Assembly (NCBI RefSeq): GCF_946221935.1
Contig: NZ_CAMIGN010000010.1
Coordinates: forward strand, 1-64,000
DNA length: 64,000 bases
Direction of reading: 5' to 3'
Source of the DNA: an uncultured Corynebacterium sp.
GTDB taxonomy: Bacteria; Actinomycetota; Actinomycetes; Mycobacteriales; Mycobacteriaceae
The position numbers and the translations under genes are program-made. Below are positions 1 through 7,615 of the stretch, in pieces. A model generated the notes under the pieces. It made no database searches. It worked only from the letters and a program-made list of their open reading frames with translations, and was not told where the DNA came from. Within the stretch, counting starts at the first letter, position 1. Each line of letters begins with the position of its first letter.

Positions 1-28
1 CGAGTTCAGACGTGTGCTCTTCCGATCT
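1..28. other. Illumina adapter read-through at contig end
   Basis: Bases 2-28 match the Illumina TruSeq read-2 adapter, ending in GTGTGCTCTTCCGATCT. This is library sequence, not genome. The adapter adds a false C-terminal tail (QIGRAHV) to the sufR reading frame; that tail is a well-known adapter artefact in databases. Genomic sequence starts at about base 29, so this end is an assembly edge and not a natural one. Confidence 0.97.
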
Positions 29-530
29 GGTGACGGCAAATCTGGACGCCACCGCCTGCACTATCGACAGTGGCTGCATAGCCTCTCTCGGTGAGCACAT
101 CGGCAATGGCCTTAGCCCTTGCAGCCACATCTGCGTCGGCGTCCGGCACGTCCTTCAGTAGGTCATGCACACGCTGGGCGGCGAAATCCTCCACCGCCTC
201 TTCCCCGCCCGCAGAGCGGAGGGCACGCAGTGCCAGCAAGGCAAGAGTGTCGTAATCATGTCCAAACTCCGCCCGGCCTTCGTCGGTAAGCCGGAAAAGC
301 TTGGCAGGCCGTCCACGTTGCCCGGAGCGAGGCGCTTCGACGACCTCGGCGAGGCCGTCTGACACGATGTTGTCTAAGTGACGCCTAACGCCGGCGGCGC
401 TTAGGCCAAACGCCTCGCTAATGTCCGATGCGCTCACCGGACCGTGACGCAGCACGTGCAACAAAATGCGGTGCCGCGTGTCACGCTCTGTGGTTGGCTG
501 CGATGAGCGTTCCTCAGATGTCCGTGCCAC
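29..530 (-). CDS. sufR: SufR-like Fe-S sensing transcriptional regulator, 3' truncated at contig end
   Basis: DeoR/ArsR-type winged-helix regulator that in related actinobacteria represses the neighbouring suf Fe-S assembly operon. The helix-turn-helix lies near residues 33-52 (ISEAFGLSAAGVRRHLDNI), followed by a GQRGRPAKL wing and an alpha-helical region. The family carries C-terminal cysteines that hold an Fe-S cluster. Only the first part of that motif (VQICRH) is left, because the contig breaks there into adapter. The start is GTG at 528-530 with a strong AAGGAGG six bases upstream. The gene is divergent from mptB. In relatives the suf genes follow sufR and would lie beyond base 1. The truncation is technical, not a pseudogene. 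Confidence 0.9.
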
Positions 531-565
531 GCTATACCTCCTTCTGTCGCGAATAGTGTGCGTCG

Positions 566-600
566 GTGCGACTAGTCTGTGCGATCAGTCAGTGCGACTA
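566..600. repeat. Three 13-bp-spaced direct repeats upstream of sufR (candidate operator)
   Basis: GTGCGACTA at 566-574, GTGCGATCA at 579-587 and GTGCGACTA at 592-600 start exactly 13 bp apart. A fourth partial copy, CGACTA, lies at 603-608. They sit 36-70 bp upstream of the sufR start. Regular spacing suggests cooperative binding, possibly SufR autoregulation; that role is inferred. Confidence 0.6.
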
Positions 601-665
601 AACGACTAAAAATGTGCCTACATGATTAGACAACAAAAGTGTGTCGTAAATATTCCGTCTTGTCT

Positions 666-687
666 ACTAAGGTAACCCTGCCTTAGT
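666..687. promoter_or_regulatory. Inverted repeat ACTAAGG-N8-CCTTAGT, possible iron-regulator box
   Basis: The two 7-base arms are perfect, with an 8-base spacer (TAACCCTG). Aligned to the DtxR consensus TWAGGTTAGSCTAACCTWA, about 13 of 19 positions agree, but the arm spacing is one base shorter than in DtxR sites. Its place between sufR and mptB makes an iron-linked role plausible but unproven. Confidence 0.4.
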
Positions 688-700
688 TGCCAAACATCGC

Positions 701-738
701 TGTGACGTAGCTCAATTAGCTCTGTGGTGCTGGTCACG
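701..738. promoter_or_regulatory. Two tandem CRP/GlxR-like sites upstream of mptB
   Basis: The GlxR consensus is TGTGANNTANNTCACA. Bases 701-716 read TGTGACGTAGCTCAAT, with 8 of 10 arm bases and the central TA. Bases 723-738 read TGTGGTGCTGGTCACG, with 8 of 10 arm bases but no central TA. Their centres are 22 bp apart, about two DNA turns. GlxR control is inferred by motif only. Confidence 0.35.
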
Positions 739-772
739 GCCATGGCTAAGGAGAATTTCCCACGACCTTCGG

Positions 773-778
773 TAGAAT
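773..778 (+). promoter_or_regulatory. -10 box TAGAAT for leaderless mptB mRNA
   Basis: TAGAAT fits the corynebacterial TANANT -10 pattern and ends 8 bases before the ATG at 787. Transcription would then start at or very near the start codon. No Shine-Dalgarno sequence precedes this ATG. Confidence 0.5.
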
Positions 779-786
779 TCCCACCT

Positions 787-2580
787 ATGACTACCCCCAC
801 TTCGGACGCACCGGACGCCCTGGCTAACTCCAGCGGTACCCGCTTCTTGCGACCGTGGCGGAGGTTCAGGGAACAATTGCCTCAACTTGGCCTCGCGGGA
901 TCACGCTCGGCTCAGCTGCACTCTGAATCCGAGGGCGACAACGCTCCGGAAAGCGCTGTACAGCTCCAACCACTCAACCGTGCCTTGTCCATGAGGCTTT
1001 ACGTCGCCGTCTTCTTGGGCGCCCTGGGCACGATGCTGATCACCGTCGGAGGGCTTGGCGCCGGCGCCTTTCCCGTGGTTCACAATCCCTATTGGGATTT
1101 CCCCGGTGTGAACACTTTGGCGAGAATGCTGCACTCCACCACCGTCATGGTTTTCGTAGGCATCGGGTTCCTGGTCTACGGCTGGCTCTTACTGCTGCGT
1201 TTCGCTGTCTCCACCCCCGGTAGGCCGAACCACCCGATTCCCGTGCGCACGTATTGGCGCACGTTCTTCGTGTGGGTCACCCCGTTGATGTTTACCCCGC
1301 CACTGTTTACTCAGGACATCTACTCCTACCTCGCACAAGGAGCCATCGCCGCCAAAGGCTGGGATCCTTACGGCGGAGGCCCGGTTGACTTGCTGGGAAT
1401 TGACGATCCCCTGGCTCGCTCCGTGCCTTTGATGTGGGCACACTCCCCTGCGCCCTATGGGCCGGTCGCCCTGGGCTATGGAGAAGTGATCTCCATGCTC
1501 ACAGGTAACTCGATCATTCTCGGCATCGTACTGCACCGCCTCGTGGCCATCTTGGGTCTTGCTCTGAGTGGTTGGGCACTCGTGCGTTTGGCGCGGCGCT
1601 GTGGCGTGTCCAGTGGTGCGGCGCTGTGGCTGGGCGTACTTAACCCGTTGGCGATCCTCCACCTTATTGGCGGCATCCATAACGAGGCCGCGTTGATCGG
1701 CCTGCTCCTCGCTGGCATGGAATTGGTCTTGCGCGGGGTGGATAAGGAAGATCGCCCCCTTACTAGCCGTTGGATCCTCATCATCGGCGGATTCGTACTA
1801 ATCACAATGGCTGGCATGGTGAAGGTCACCGCGCTGATCGGTTTGGGATTTGCCGGTGCAGCGCTGGCGCGTTGGTTTGGCGGTCGCCTTGTCGATCTGT
1901 GCACCGCCGCCGCGGTTGCTGTGGCGGTCTCCGCGACGGCCGCAGTGGTGATGTCTCTGCTCACTGGTGTGGGCTTTGGCTGGATCACCTCCCAAGGCGG
2001 AGCTGCAGAGATCATATCCTGGATGTCCATCACCACCTCCCTCGGCCTAGCCTCAGGTGCGCTGGGCGGAGTCCTGGGACTCGGAGATCACATTGACTCC
2101 TCCCTAGTTGTCTTCCGTACTTTGGGATTGCTAGTGGGCGGCTTTTGGGTGGTGCGTATGCTCTGGGCTTCATTCCGCGGGCGTATTCACCCCGTGGGCG
2201 GTTTGGGAGTGGCCACCCTCATCTTGGTGCTCTTCTTCCCCGTCGTACACCCCTGGTACCTCCTATGGGCGATTCTCCCGCTTGCGGCCTGGGCAAATCG
2301 CCGGGCGTTCCACCTCACCGCCATTATCTATTCAGTGGTCTTTAGCTTCTTTATCCTGCCCCGGGGTTTATCGCTTCCGACCTCAACCGTCATTTACATC
2401 TACCTGATGAGCCTGGTGTTCTTCTTGGTAGTGGTGTCAATTATGAAGTGGCTGGCAGGTGGAAACGCAGACCTGGCGGAAGCCATGTCGATTCGCGACG
2501 GCACTTCTGACGAACAGTGGCGACGCTACGTAATACACCGCCAGCGGACTAGACTCTCTCTACATGACAACAGGACCTGA
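787..2580 (+). CDS. mptB: Alpha-(1->6)-mannopyranosyltransferase MptB-like, polytopic GT-C
   Basis: Integral membrane mannosyltransferase (GT-C fold) using polyprenyl-phosphomannose. In corynebacteria MptB starts the alpha-1,6-mannan backbone of lipomannan/lipoarabinomannan. About 597 residues with a dozen or so hydrophobic segments after a roughly 75-residue polar N-terminus. A likely catalytic acidic motif, QDIYSY, follows the first segments near residue 177, as in the family. A basic tail ends the protein. I use the ATG at 787, which has a -10 box placed for a leaderless start; the frame is also open from GTG 724 and ATG 742. The gene lies next to sufR as in C. glutamicum and M. tuberculosis. 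It overlaps the downstream ABC gene by 17 bp. Paralogous GT-C enzymes (MptA/C) are similar, so the assignment rests partly on synteny. Confidence 0.88.
   Translation: MTTPTSDAPDALANSSGTRFLRPWRRFREQLPQLGLAGSRSAQLHSESEGDNAPESAVQLQPLNRALSMRLYVAVFLGALGTMLITVGGLGAGAFPVVHNPYWDFPGVNTLARMLHSTTVMVFVGIGFLVYGWLLLLRFAVSTPGRPNHPIPVRTYWRTFFVWVTPLMFTPPLFTQDIYSYLAQGAIAAKGWDPYGGGPVDLLGIDDPLARSVPLMWAHSPAPYGPVALGYGEVISMLTGNSIILGIVLHRLVAILGLALSGWALVRLARRCGVSSGAALWLGVLNPLAILHLIGGIHNEAALIGLLLAGMELVLRGVDKEDRPLTSRWILIIGGFVLITMAGMVKVTALIGLGFAGAALARWFGGRLVDLCTAAAVAVAVSATAAVVMSLLTGVGFGWITSQGGAAEIISWMSITTSLGLASGALGGVLGLGDHIDSSLVVFRTLGLLVGGFWVVRMLWASFRGRIHPVGGLGVATLILVLFFPVVHPWYLLWAILPLAAWANRRAFHLTAIIYSVVFSFFILPRGLSLPTSTVIYIYLMSLVFFLVVVSIMKWLAGGNADLAEAMSIRDGTSDEQWRRYVIHRQRTRLSLHDNRT
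2550..2555 (+). promoter_or_regulatory. -10 box TAGACT for a leaderless ABC ATPase mRNA, inside mptB
   Basis: TAGACT ends 8 bases before the ATG at 2564 and lies within the last codons of mptB. There is no Shine-Dalgarno sequence before that ATG. The spacing equals that at mptB, suggesting a separate leaderless transcript for the exporter. Confidence 0.45.
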
Positions 2581-3544
2581 TTCACAGGCACCCGGTAGCG
2601 AGCCCATACTGCAACTCCGCGATGTCGTCAAAACTTTTGGCGATCGCCACGCGGTCAACGGCCTCAGCTTCAATCTCGCTGCCGGCCAGGTGCTCGCACT
2701 ACTCGGCCCCAACGGCGCCGGCAAGACCACGACCGTCGAGATGTGCGAGGGTTTTATTCAACCCACTGAAGGAAGTATTCGAGTCTTCGGTCTGGATCCG
2801 GCGCTTCACTCGGACGAGGTTCGCAGCCGCATCGGCGTGATGCTGCAAGGTGGCGGCGCTTATCCCGGTATCCGCGTGGGAGAGATGCTGCGTTTGGTGG
2901 CGTCATATTCAAAGAATCCCTTGGATCCGGAATGGTTGCTCCAGACCGTCGGCCTGAAGGGCCACGAGAAGACACCCTATAGGCGCCTTTCGGGTGGCCA
3001 ACAACAACGACTCAGTCTCGCCTGTGCGCTGGTCGGTCGTCCGGAGCTGGTGTTCCTCGACGAACCCACGGCGGGGCTCGATGCACAGTCCCGACTGGCG
3101 GTGTGGGATCTCGTAGCTTCCCTGAAGCGTGACGGTGTAGCTGTCATCTTGACCACGCACCTGATGGATGAAGCCGAAGCACTGGCCGATCAGGTGGTCA
3201 TTATCGACTCCGGACGGGTGGTTGCCGCTGGCACACCGGAGGAAATGACTTCACACCACGACCCGAATTCTACGGCTGCGTGGCTTTCCGTTCAGGTTGA
3301 TTCCGACGCCCCACTCCCCGACGTCACCGCGGCCATTGCCAAGCACACACAAGCACAGTTGACAGTGGACGAAATCCGGCCCCGACATTTCAAGCTAGAG
3401 GCCCCGGAGTTTTCTCCGCAGACGATTGCCGACGTTGCCGCAGCATTCGCTGAGCTGGGAGTGATGATTAGCCAGCTGGTAGTTAACCGACAGTCGCTGG
3501 AGGACGTGTTCCTCTCTATCACCGGAAAGGACATTCGCTCATGA
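2564..3544 (+). CDS. ABC-2 type transporter, ATP-binding protein
   Basis: Cytoplasmic ATPase of a DrrA-like exporter, 326 residues. Walker A is GPNGAGKTT (48-56), the signature LSGGQ is at 142-146, Walker B is LVFLDEP (162-168) with the D-loop AGLD after it, and the switch histidine is about 199. The roughly 110 residues after the nucleotide-binding domain form the extension usual in DrrA/CcmA-type ATPases. It overlaps its permease by 4 bp (ATGA), so the two are translationally coupled. The cargo is unknown. The conserved position between mptB and ctaA hints at an envelope lipid/glycolipid or a haem-linked substrate, but nothing in the sequence decides this. Confidence 0.93.
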   Translation: MTTGPDSQAPGSEPILQLRDVVKTFGDRHAVNGLSFNLAAGQVLALLGPNGAGKTTTVEMCEGFIQPTEGSIRVFGLDPALHSDEVRSRIGVMLQGGGAYPGIRVGEMLRLVASYSKNPLDPEWLLQTVGLKGHEKTPYRRLSGGQQQRLSLACALVGRPELVFLDEPTAGLDAQSRLAVWDLVASLKRDGVAVILTTHLMDEAEALADQVVIIDSGRVVAAGTPEEMTSHHDPNSTAAWLSVQVDSDAPLPDVTAAIAKHTQAQLTVDEIRPRHFKLEAPEFSPQTIADVAAAFAELGVMISQLVVNRQSLEDVFLSITGKDIRS

Positions 3545-4332
3545 AAAGCACCAGCCGCTTCGAACCCGGTTTCTTCGCTCCGGCGCCGCAACAGGCCAAA
3601 TCCTTTGACATTGTAAAGGCACAGGCCAAGATCGAATCCTTGCTATTCTTGCGCCACGGCGAGCAGCAACTGCTCTCTATGGTCATTCCGTTGGGACTGC
3701 TTATTGGTTTGACGCTGGTTCCCGGCGATGATGCATCCCACGCTGTGACCCGTATCTTCCCCATGGCGCTGGCGATTGCCCTCATGGGCGCCGGTTTCAC
3801 CGGACAGGCCATCGCCGTAGCCTTCGACCGCCGCTATGGTGCCCTGAAACGCATCGGCGCTGCAGGTGTGCCGACGTGGGCGCTCATCGCCGGGAAGGTA
3901 GTGGCCGTATGCATTGTGGTACTGCTGCAGGTTCTGGTTCTGTCTATTGCAGCTTTCGCCCTGGGCTGGCGCCCGGACATCGTTGGATTTCCAGCGGCGT
4001 TGCTGACCGCGGTGGTGGGCGTGGCAGCCTTCACAAGCCTGGGGATGCTTCTGGGCGGCACTCTCAGCTCTGAACTGGTGCTGGCGCTGGGCAATACGAT
4101 TTGGTTCGTATTATTGGGCGCAGCGGTGTACGCCACCATGACGACACCCGCCGGCGAGAGCGTCAACGGATTCCTTATGGCCGTCCCCTCGGTAGCTTTG
4201 ATGGAGGGTTTTCACACGGCAGTCGAAACCGGGAGCTGCAACCTTGTTGCGCTGGCGAGCCTGCTGGCATGGGCGGTTGTAGGCACGGGCCTCGCGCTAA
4301 AGTTCTTCCGCTTCACCATGGAAAGCGACTAG
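3541..4332 (+). CDS. ABC-2 type transporter, permease
   Basis: Membrane partner of the preceding ATPase, 263 residues with six predicted membrane segments (starting near residues 41, 74, 116, 147, 183 and 237). This is the usual ABC-2 half-transporter topology, with a cytoplasmic N-terminus. The start ATG overlaps the ATPase stop. One ATPase plus one permease implies a homodimer of each. No periplasmic binding protein is nearby, consistent with an exporter. Confidence 0.9.
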   Translation: MKSTSRFEPGFFAPAPQQAKSFDIVKAQAKIESLLFLRHGEQQLLSMVIPLGLLIGLTLVPGDDASHAVTRIFPMALAIALMGAGFTGQAIAVAFDRRYGALKRIGAAGVPTWALIAGKVVAVCIVVLLQVLVLSIAAFALGWRPDIVGFPAALLTAVVGVAAFTSLGMLLGGTLSSELVLALGNTIWFVLLGAAVYATMTTPAGESVNGFLMAVPSVALMEGFHTAVETGSCNLVALASLLAWAVVGTGLALKFFRFTMESD

Positions 4333-4389
4333 TACCTTTCTGGTTTAGGCAATTAGCCCCGCGACATGGGGTTACGTTAGTCTTAAGGC

Positions 4390-5472
4390 GTGCTAGAGAC
4401 TATGAAACGACGCGCCACGGAGGAGAGTAATCCCTTCGTCAAGGCGCTGCTGAAGCTGTACGCATTCGTTTATGCAGCAGACCGCAAATTCGGTTTCCCC
4501 CGCCCCGTCACCGCGCCGACTATCCGCCGTCAGCGTCTATTTGCCATCATCCTGCTGGCTTGCCAGACGGGAATCACTTTCACTGGATCACTGGTGCGCG
4601 TGACAGGTTCCGGCCTGGGATGTGACACCTGGCCTCAGTGCCACCCAGGATCGCTGCTTCCCGTGCCGGGTTCGGCTCCGTGGATTCACCAACTGATTGA
4701 GTTCGGCAACCGAACGCTGACGTTCGTCCTGATCATCGCCTGCCTCATATGCTTCATTGCGGTAGTGCGAGCCGCGCGCCGCTCCTCAATCCTCCACCTG
4801 GCTTTCGTCCAGGGAATCGGCATTATCGCCCAGGCAGTAATTGGTGGAATCACCGTCCACATGGATCTCATGTGGTGGATGGTTGCGCTGCACTTCCTGC
4901 CGAGCATGCTGCTGGTATTCCTGGCCGCCAAACTAGTTGTGCGAATCGGCGAACCCGATGACGGCGAAATGCAGCCGCTGATGCCCCGACCGTTGCGCAT
5001 CCTCACTGATGGCTCTGCGATTAGCTTGGCAGTGGTGCTTATGACCGGCACTTTGGTTACCAGCGCGGGTCCCCATGCTGGCGATGAGGCTATTTTGCCG
5101 GAGCACCGACTGCAGGTGCCTCTGATCGATATGGCACACATCCACGCTGGCTTTATGTACCTATACTTGGGGCTCACGATCGGCCTGTTGGCGGGCGTCT
5201 TTGCTCTGAATCTTGAGCGCCGCATCAAGACTGCTTCCTACTGGGTTATTGCCGCGATTATCGTGCAAGCTGCCATTGGCATCATGCAGTACTGGTTGGG
5301 TGTGCCTCGCTGGTCCGTTCCGTTGCACGTCATCGGCTCCGGCCTCTCTACCGCCGCCACCGGATTCCTGTGGGCACTGAAGTCCCGCTACAGCGGTGGC
5401 AACGCCAGCCACACGGGCACCACCACCGGGGACAGTCAGCGCCACGAGGCTGTCAACGCCAAAGACGGCTAA
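4390..5472 (+). CDS. ctaA: Haem A synthase (CtaA/COX15)
   Basis: Polytopic membrane enzyme that oxidises the C8 methyl of haem O to a formyl group, giving haem A for the aa3 cytochrome oxidase. About 360 residues and eight hydrophobic segments. The signature GSGLGCDTWPQCHPGS with its conserved cysteine pair lies in the first extracytoplasmic loop (about 75-90). Histidines that can bind haem occur near HQLIEFGNR and HIHAGF. The start chosen is GTG 4390, preceded by TAGTCT at 4378-4383 with a 6-base gap, which suggests a leaderless mRNA; ATG 4402 is the alternative. It works with CtaB, encoded convergently at 6346-7338. Confidence 0.94.
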   Translation: MLETMKRRATEESNPFVKALLKLYAFVYAADRKFGFPRPVTAPTIRRQRLFAIILLACQTGITFTGSLVRVTGSGLGCDTWPQCHPGSLLPVPGSAPWIHQLIEFGNRTLTFVLIIACLICFIAVVRAARRSSILHLAFVQGIGIIAQAVIGGITVHMDLMWWMVALHFLPSMLLVFLAAKLVVRIGEPDDGEMQPLMPRPLRILTDGSAISLAVVLMTGTLVTSAGPHAGDEAILPEHRLQVPLIDMAHIHAGFMYLYLGLTIGLLAGVFALNLERRIKTASYWVIAAIIVQAAIGIMQYWLGVPRWSVPLHVIGSGLSTAATGFLWALKSRYSGGNASHTGTTTGDSQRHEAVNAKDG

Positions 5473-5523
5473 TATACAGAGTCCAGGGTTATTGTCTAGC
5501 TGACAGCGACGAGGGGTCGAACC

Positions 5524-6318
5524 ATGACTCAGCCAACGCGCATGCCGCGCACCACACTGAAGTTCAACTCGGGGGTCGATACTCCACTGGTGCCTGAACG
5601 GAGCGAACGCTACTACTCCACCCCCAACCCGATGCGGGATAACAGTGGGGCCTTTGAAGCAATAAAGGCAGCGGGTCCGCAGCCTTACGCTCGGGACCTG
5701 CCGGGTCGCATGATTATCTTCCTGGTCGTTGGGTTCTTCGGTGCCGTCTTCGCCGCTATTGGTCTCGTGCTGATTCTCAGCAAACTTCGCCGAGGGGTTG
5801 CAACGGCCGACAGTCTCCGGCTCACGGATACGGTCTTTTTCATCGTTGGAATAATCTTCGTCGTTGTCGCGGTCTACTCGATCTCCAGCGCCCTAGCACG
5901 ACGCAGGCGAATCGTCACCGCCTGGAAGAATGGCTGGATCGACTACTACCCAGCGCTGGTCGGGCAGGTCTATCATTGCCGCACCGAAAGGCGAGAAAGC
6001 GAATCTTCAGGCTCAACGTTCTATTACTACTATCGGGCGCCTCTCCACGTGCTTTACCCTGATGGCTCGTTCCGGCAGATGCACTCCTTTGAGTTTGAGA
6101 TGAAGCGCAAGCCCGACTGGTATCACACCCGTTTTAATATGGCCTCATCTGCGGAAACCGCAGTCGTGGATGGTTTGAACAATAACGGCTGGGCGATCGT
6201 CGGTATCAGTCGTCGACCCGGGCAAACCCACGCGGAGCTCGATTCCGGGCTCACAAAGAAACAGTGCGAAGCCGTATTCAACCTCGCCGAACGCGATTGG
6301 CTCAGAACGGCTTGGTGA
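5524..6318 (+). CDS. Membrane protein of unknown function (DUF3592-like)
   Basis: 264 residues with two membrane segments near residues 62-86 and 102-120, joined by a short charged loop. A basic stretch (ARRRR) follows the second segment, so both termini are probably cytoplasmic. The soluble C-terminal half contains a Tyr-rich strand (FYYYYRAPL) and an FEFEMKRKPDWY segment resembling DUF3592-type domains. GAGGGG lies about 8 bases before the ATG. It follows ctaA by 51 bp and faces ctaB. An uncharacterised membrane protein sits here in related genomes, so it may assist oxidase or haem A assembly; that is inference. A 10-base direct repeat (GTGATCCTAG) spans the stop codon and the gap after it. 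Confidence 0.75.
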   Translation: MTQPTRMPRTTLKFNSGVDTPLVPERSERYYSTPNPMRDNSGAFEAIKAAGPQPYARDLPGRMIIFLVVGFFGAVFAAIGLVLILSKLRRGVATADSLRLTDTVFFIVGIIFVVVAVYSISSALARRRRIVTAWKNGWIDYYPALVGQVYHCRTERRESESSGSTFYYYYRAPLHVLYPDGSFRQMHSFEFEMKRKPDWYHTRFNMASSAETAVVDGLNNNGWAIVGISRRPGQTHAELDSGLTKKQCEAVFNLAERDWLRTAW

Positions 6319-6345
6319 TCCTAGCCGTGATCCTAGGTCGTGATG

Positions 6346-7338
6346 CTAACCGAGCACAGCCTCGGCGAGAGTCTGCCAGCCCAGCACGGCATCAACAGAC
6401 AGAGCCACGAACAGTAGCGACAGGTAGTTGTTCGACAGGAAGAACAGCTGCATCGGCTTGACCGGGGTGCCGTTTTTCACGCCACGGTGCAGCAATTGCG
6501 CCTTAATGATGAACCAGCTACCGGAAAGCAGAGCAAACGCCAGGTAGATCCAGCTAGCGGCGGGAACCAGTAGCAGCGAAGTGACCACGGTCGCCCACGT
6601 GTAGGCCAGGATCTGGCGCGTAACCTCCAGCGGAGGTTTAACGACAGGCATCATGGGCACGCCCGCGGCTTCATAGTCCTCGCGGTAACGCATGCCAAGA
6701 GCCCAGGTATGCGGTGGCGTCCAAAAGAAAATAACCATAAACAAAATGAGCGCCTGGGCCCATGACAACCAGCCTGCGTGGAACGCCCCGCCGTTGTTAT
6801 CGGTGATTACGGCCCAGCCAACTACGACGGGCATACAGCCGGCCGCGCCGCCCCAGATCACGTTTTGCCAGGTACGGCGCTTCAACCACTTGGTGTAGAC
6901 ATAGACGTAAAACCAGTTCGTCAGCACGATGAACCCGGCGGCCAGCCACGAATGGCAGAGGAAGCCGAGCCACAGCACCGAGATAATGAGCAACACCCAG
7001 GCGAAGATGCGCGCTTCGCTGACGGAAACGGTCTGACGAGCCGTCGGACGGCGCCGGGTGCGACGCATCAGCTGATCTATGTCGTGATCGACGACGTTAT
7101 TGAAGGTGTTAGCAGCCCCGGCTCCCATCCAGCCGCCGATAAGGGTCAGCAGGATAAGACCGAAGTTCACTTCGCCGCGTTGTGCCTGCAACATTGCAGG
7201 AATCGTGGCTACCAGCAATAGCTCAATGACCCTAGGTTTGGTCAGTGCTATGTATGCCTTGGCCGTCTCAGCGAATGTCTTCACCGGCTGCCTCGCCTCC
7301 AAGTTCAGGTCATGCAGTTTCACCTGCAGTCTATCCAT
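6346..7338 (-). CDS. ctaB: Protohaem IX farnesyltransferase (haem O synthase)
   Basis: UbiA-family membrane prenyltransferase that adds farnesyl to haem B, giving haem O, the substrate of CtaA. The first Asp-rich motif NVVDHDIDQLMRRTRRRP binds the prenyl diphosphate through Mg2+. A second conserved region, YREDYEAAGVPMMPVV, is also present. About nine membrane segments. I chose the ATG at 7338 (MDRLQVKL) because family members begin about 10-30 residues before KAYIALTKPRV. The frame stays open to TTG 7395 and ATG 7368, and no clear ribosome binding site separates them, so the start is uncertain. Divergent from tkt. Confidence 0.93.
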   Translation of the reverse strand: MDRLQVKLHDLNLEARQPVKTFAETAKAYIALTKPRVIELLLVATIPAMLQAQRGEVNFGLILLTLIGGWMGAGAANTFNNVVDHDIDQLMRRTRRRPTARQTVSVSEARIFAWVLLIISVLWLGFLCHSWLAAGFIVLTNWFYVYVYTKWLKRRTWQNVIWGGAAGCMPVVVGWAVITDNNGGAFHAGWLSWAQALILFMVIFFWTPPHTWALGMRYREDYEAAGVPMMPVVKPPLEVTRQILAYTWATVVTSLLLVPAASWIYLAFALLSGSWFIIKAQLLHRGVKNGTPVKPMQLFFLSNNYLSLLFVALSVDAVLGWQTLAEAVLG

Positions 7339-7472
7339 TCCGCGTCTAACGCTACCCGAGCGTTTCATGCTGGCCGAACCGCGCCCTCGGAACAAGTGTC
7401 CGTGGCACTGAAAGCCTTGCTAATGCACGGGATTCAGGCGTGCATCTCTATATGGTCGGCTGGAGCGCCGAT

Positions 7473-7486
7473 AAAGTTCCAACTTT
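7473..7486. promoter_or_regulatory. Inverted repeat AAAGTT-CC-AACTTT in the ctaB-tkt intergenic region
   Basis: Perfect 6-base arms with a 2-base spacer, between the divergent ctaB and tkt genes. The region 7339-7615 also has a TAGTAT -10-like hexamer at 7570-7575 for tkt. The bound protein is unknown; known carbon regulators (RamA, RamB) use other motifs. Confidence 0.35.
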
Positions 7487-7615
7487 CAGTAAAAAGGTTG
7501 TGGCACACCCTGATACAAAATTGGCGCCCACCATCTGTGCCCACTAGCCACGGCGGTCGGCCGCGACCATTAGTATGTATGGGGTATTCAGCTTGATGAA
7601 GAAAGGCAACTGACA

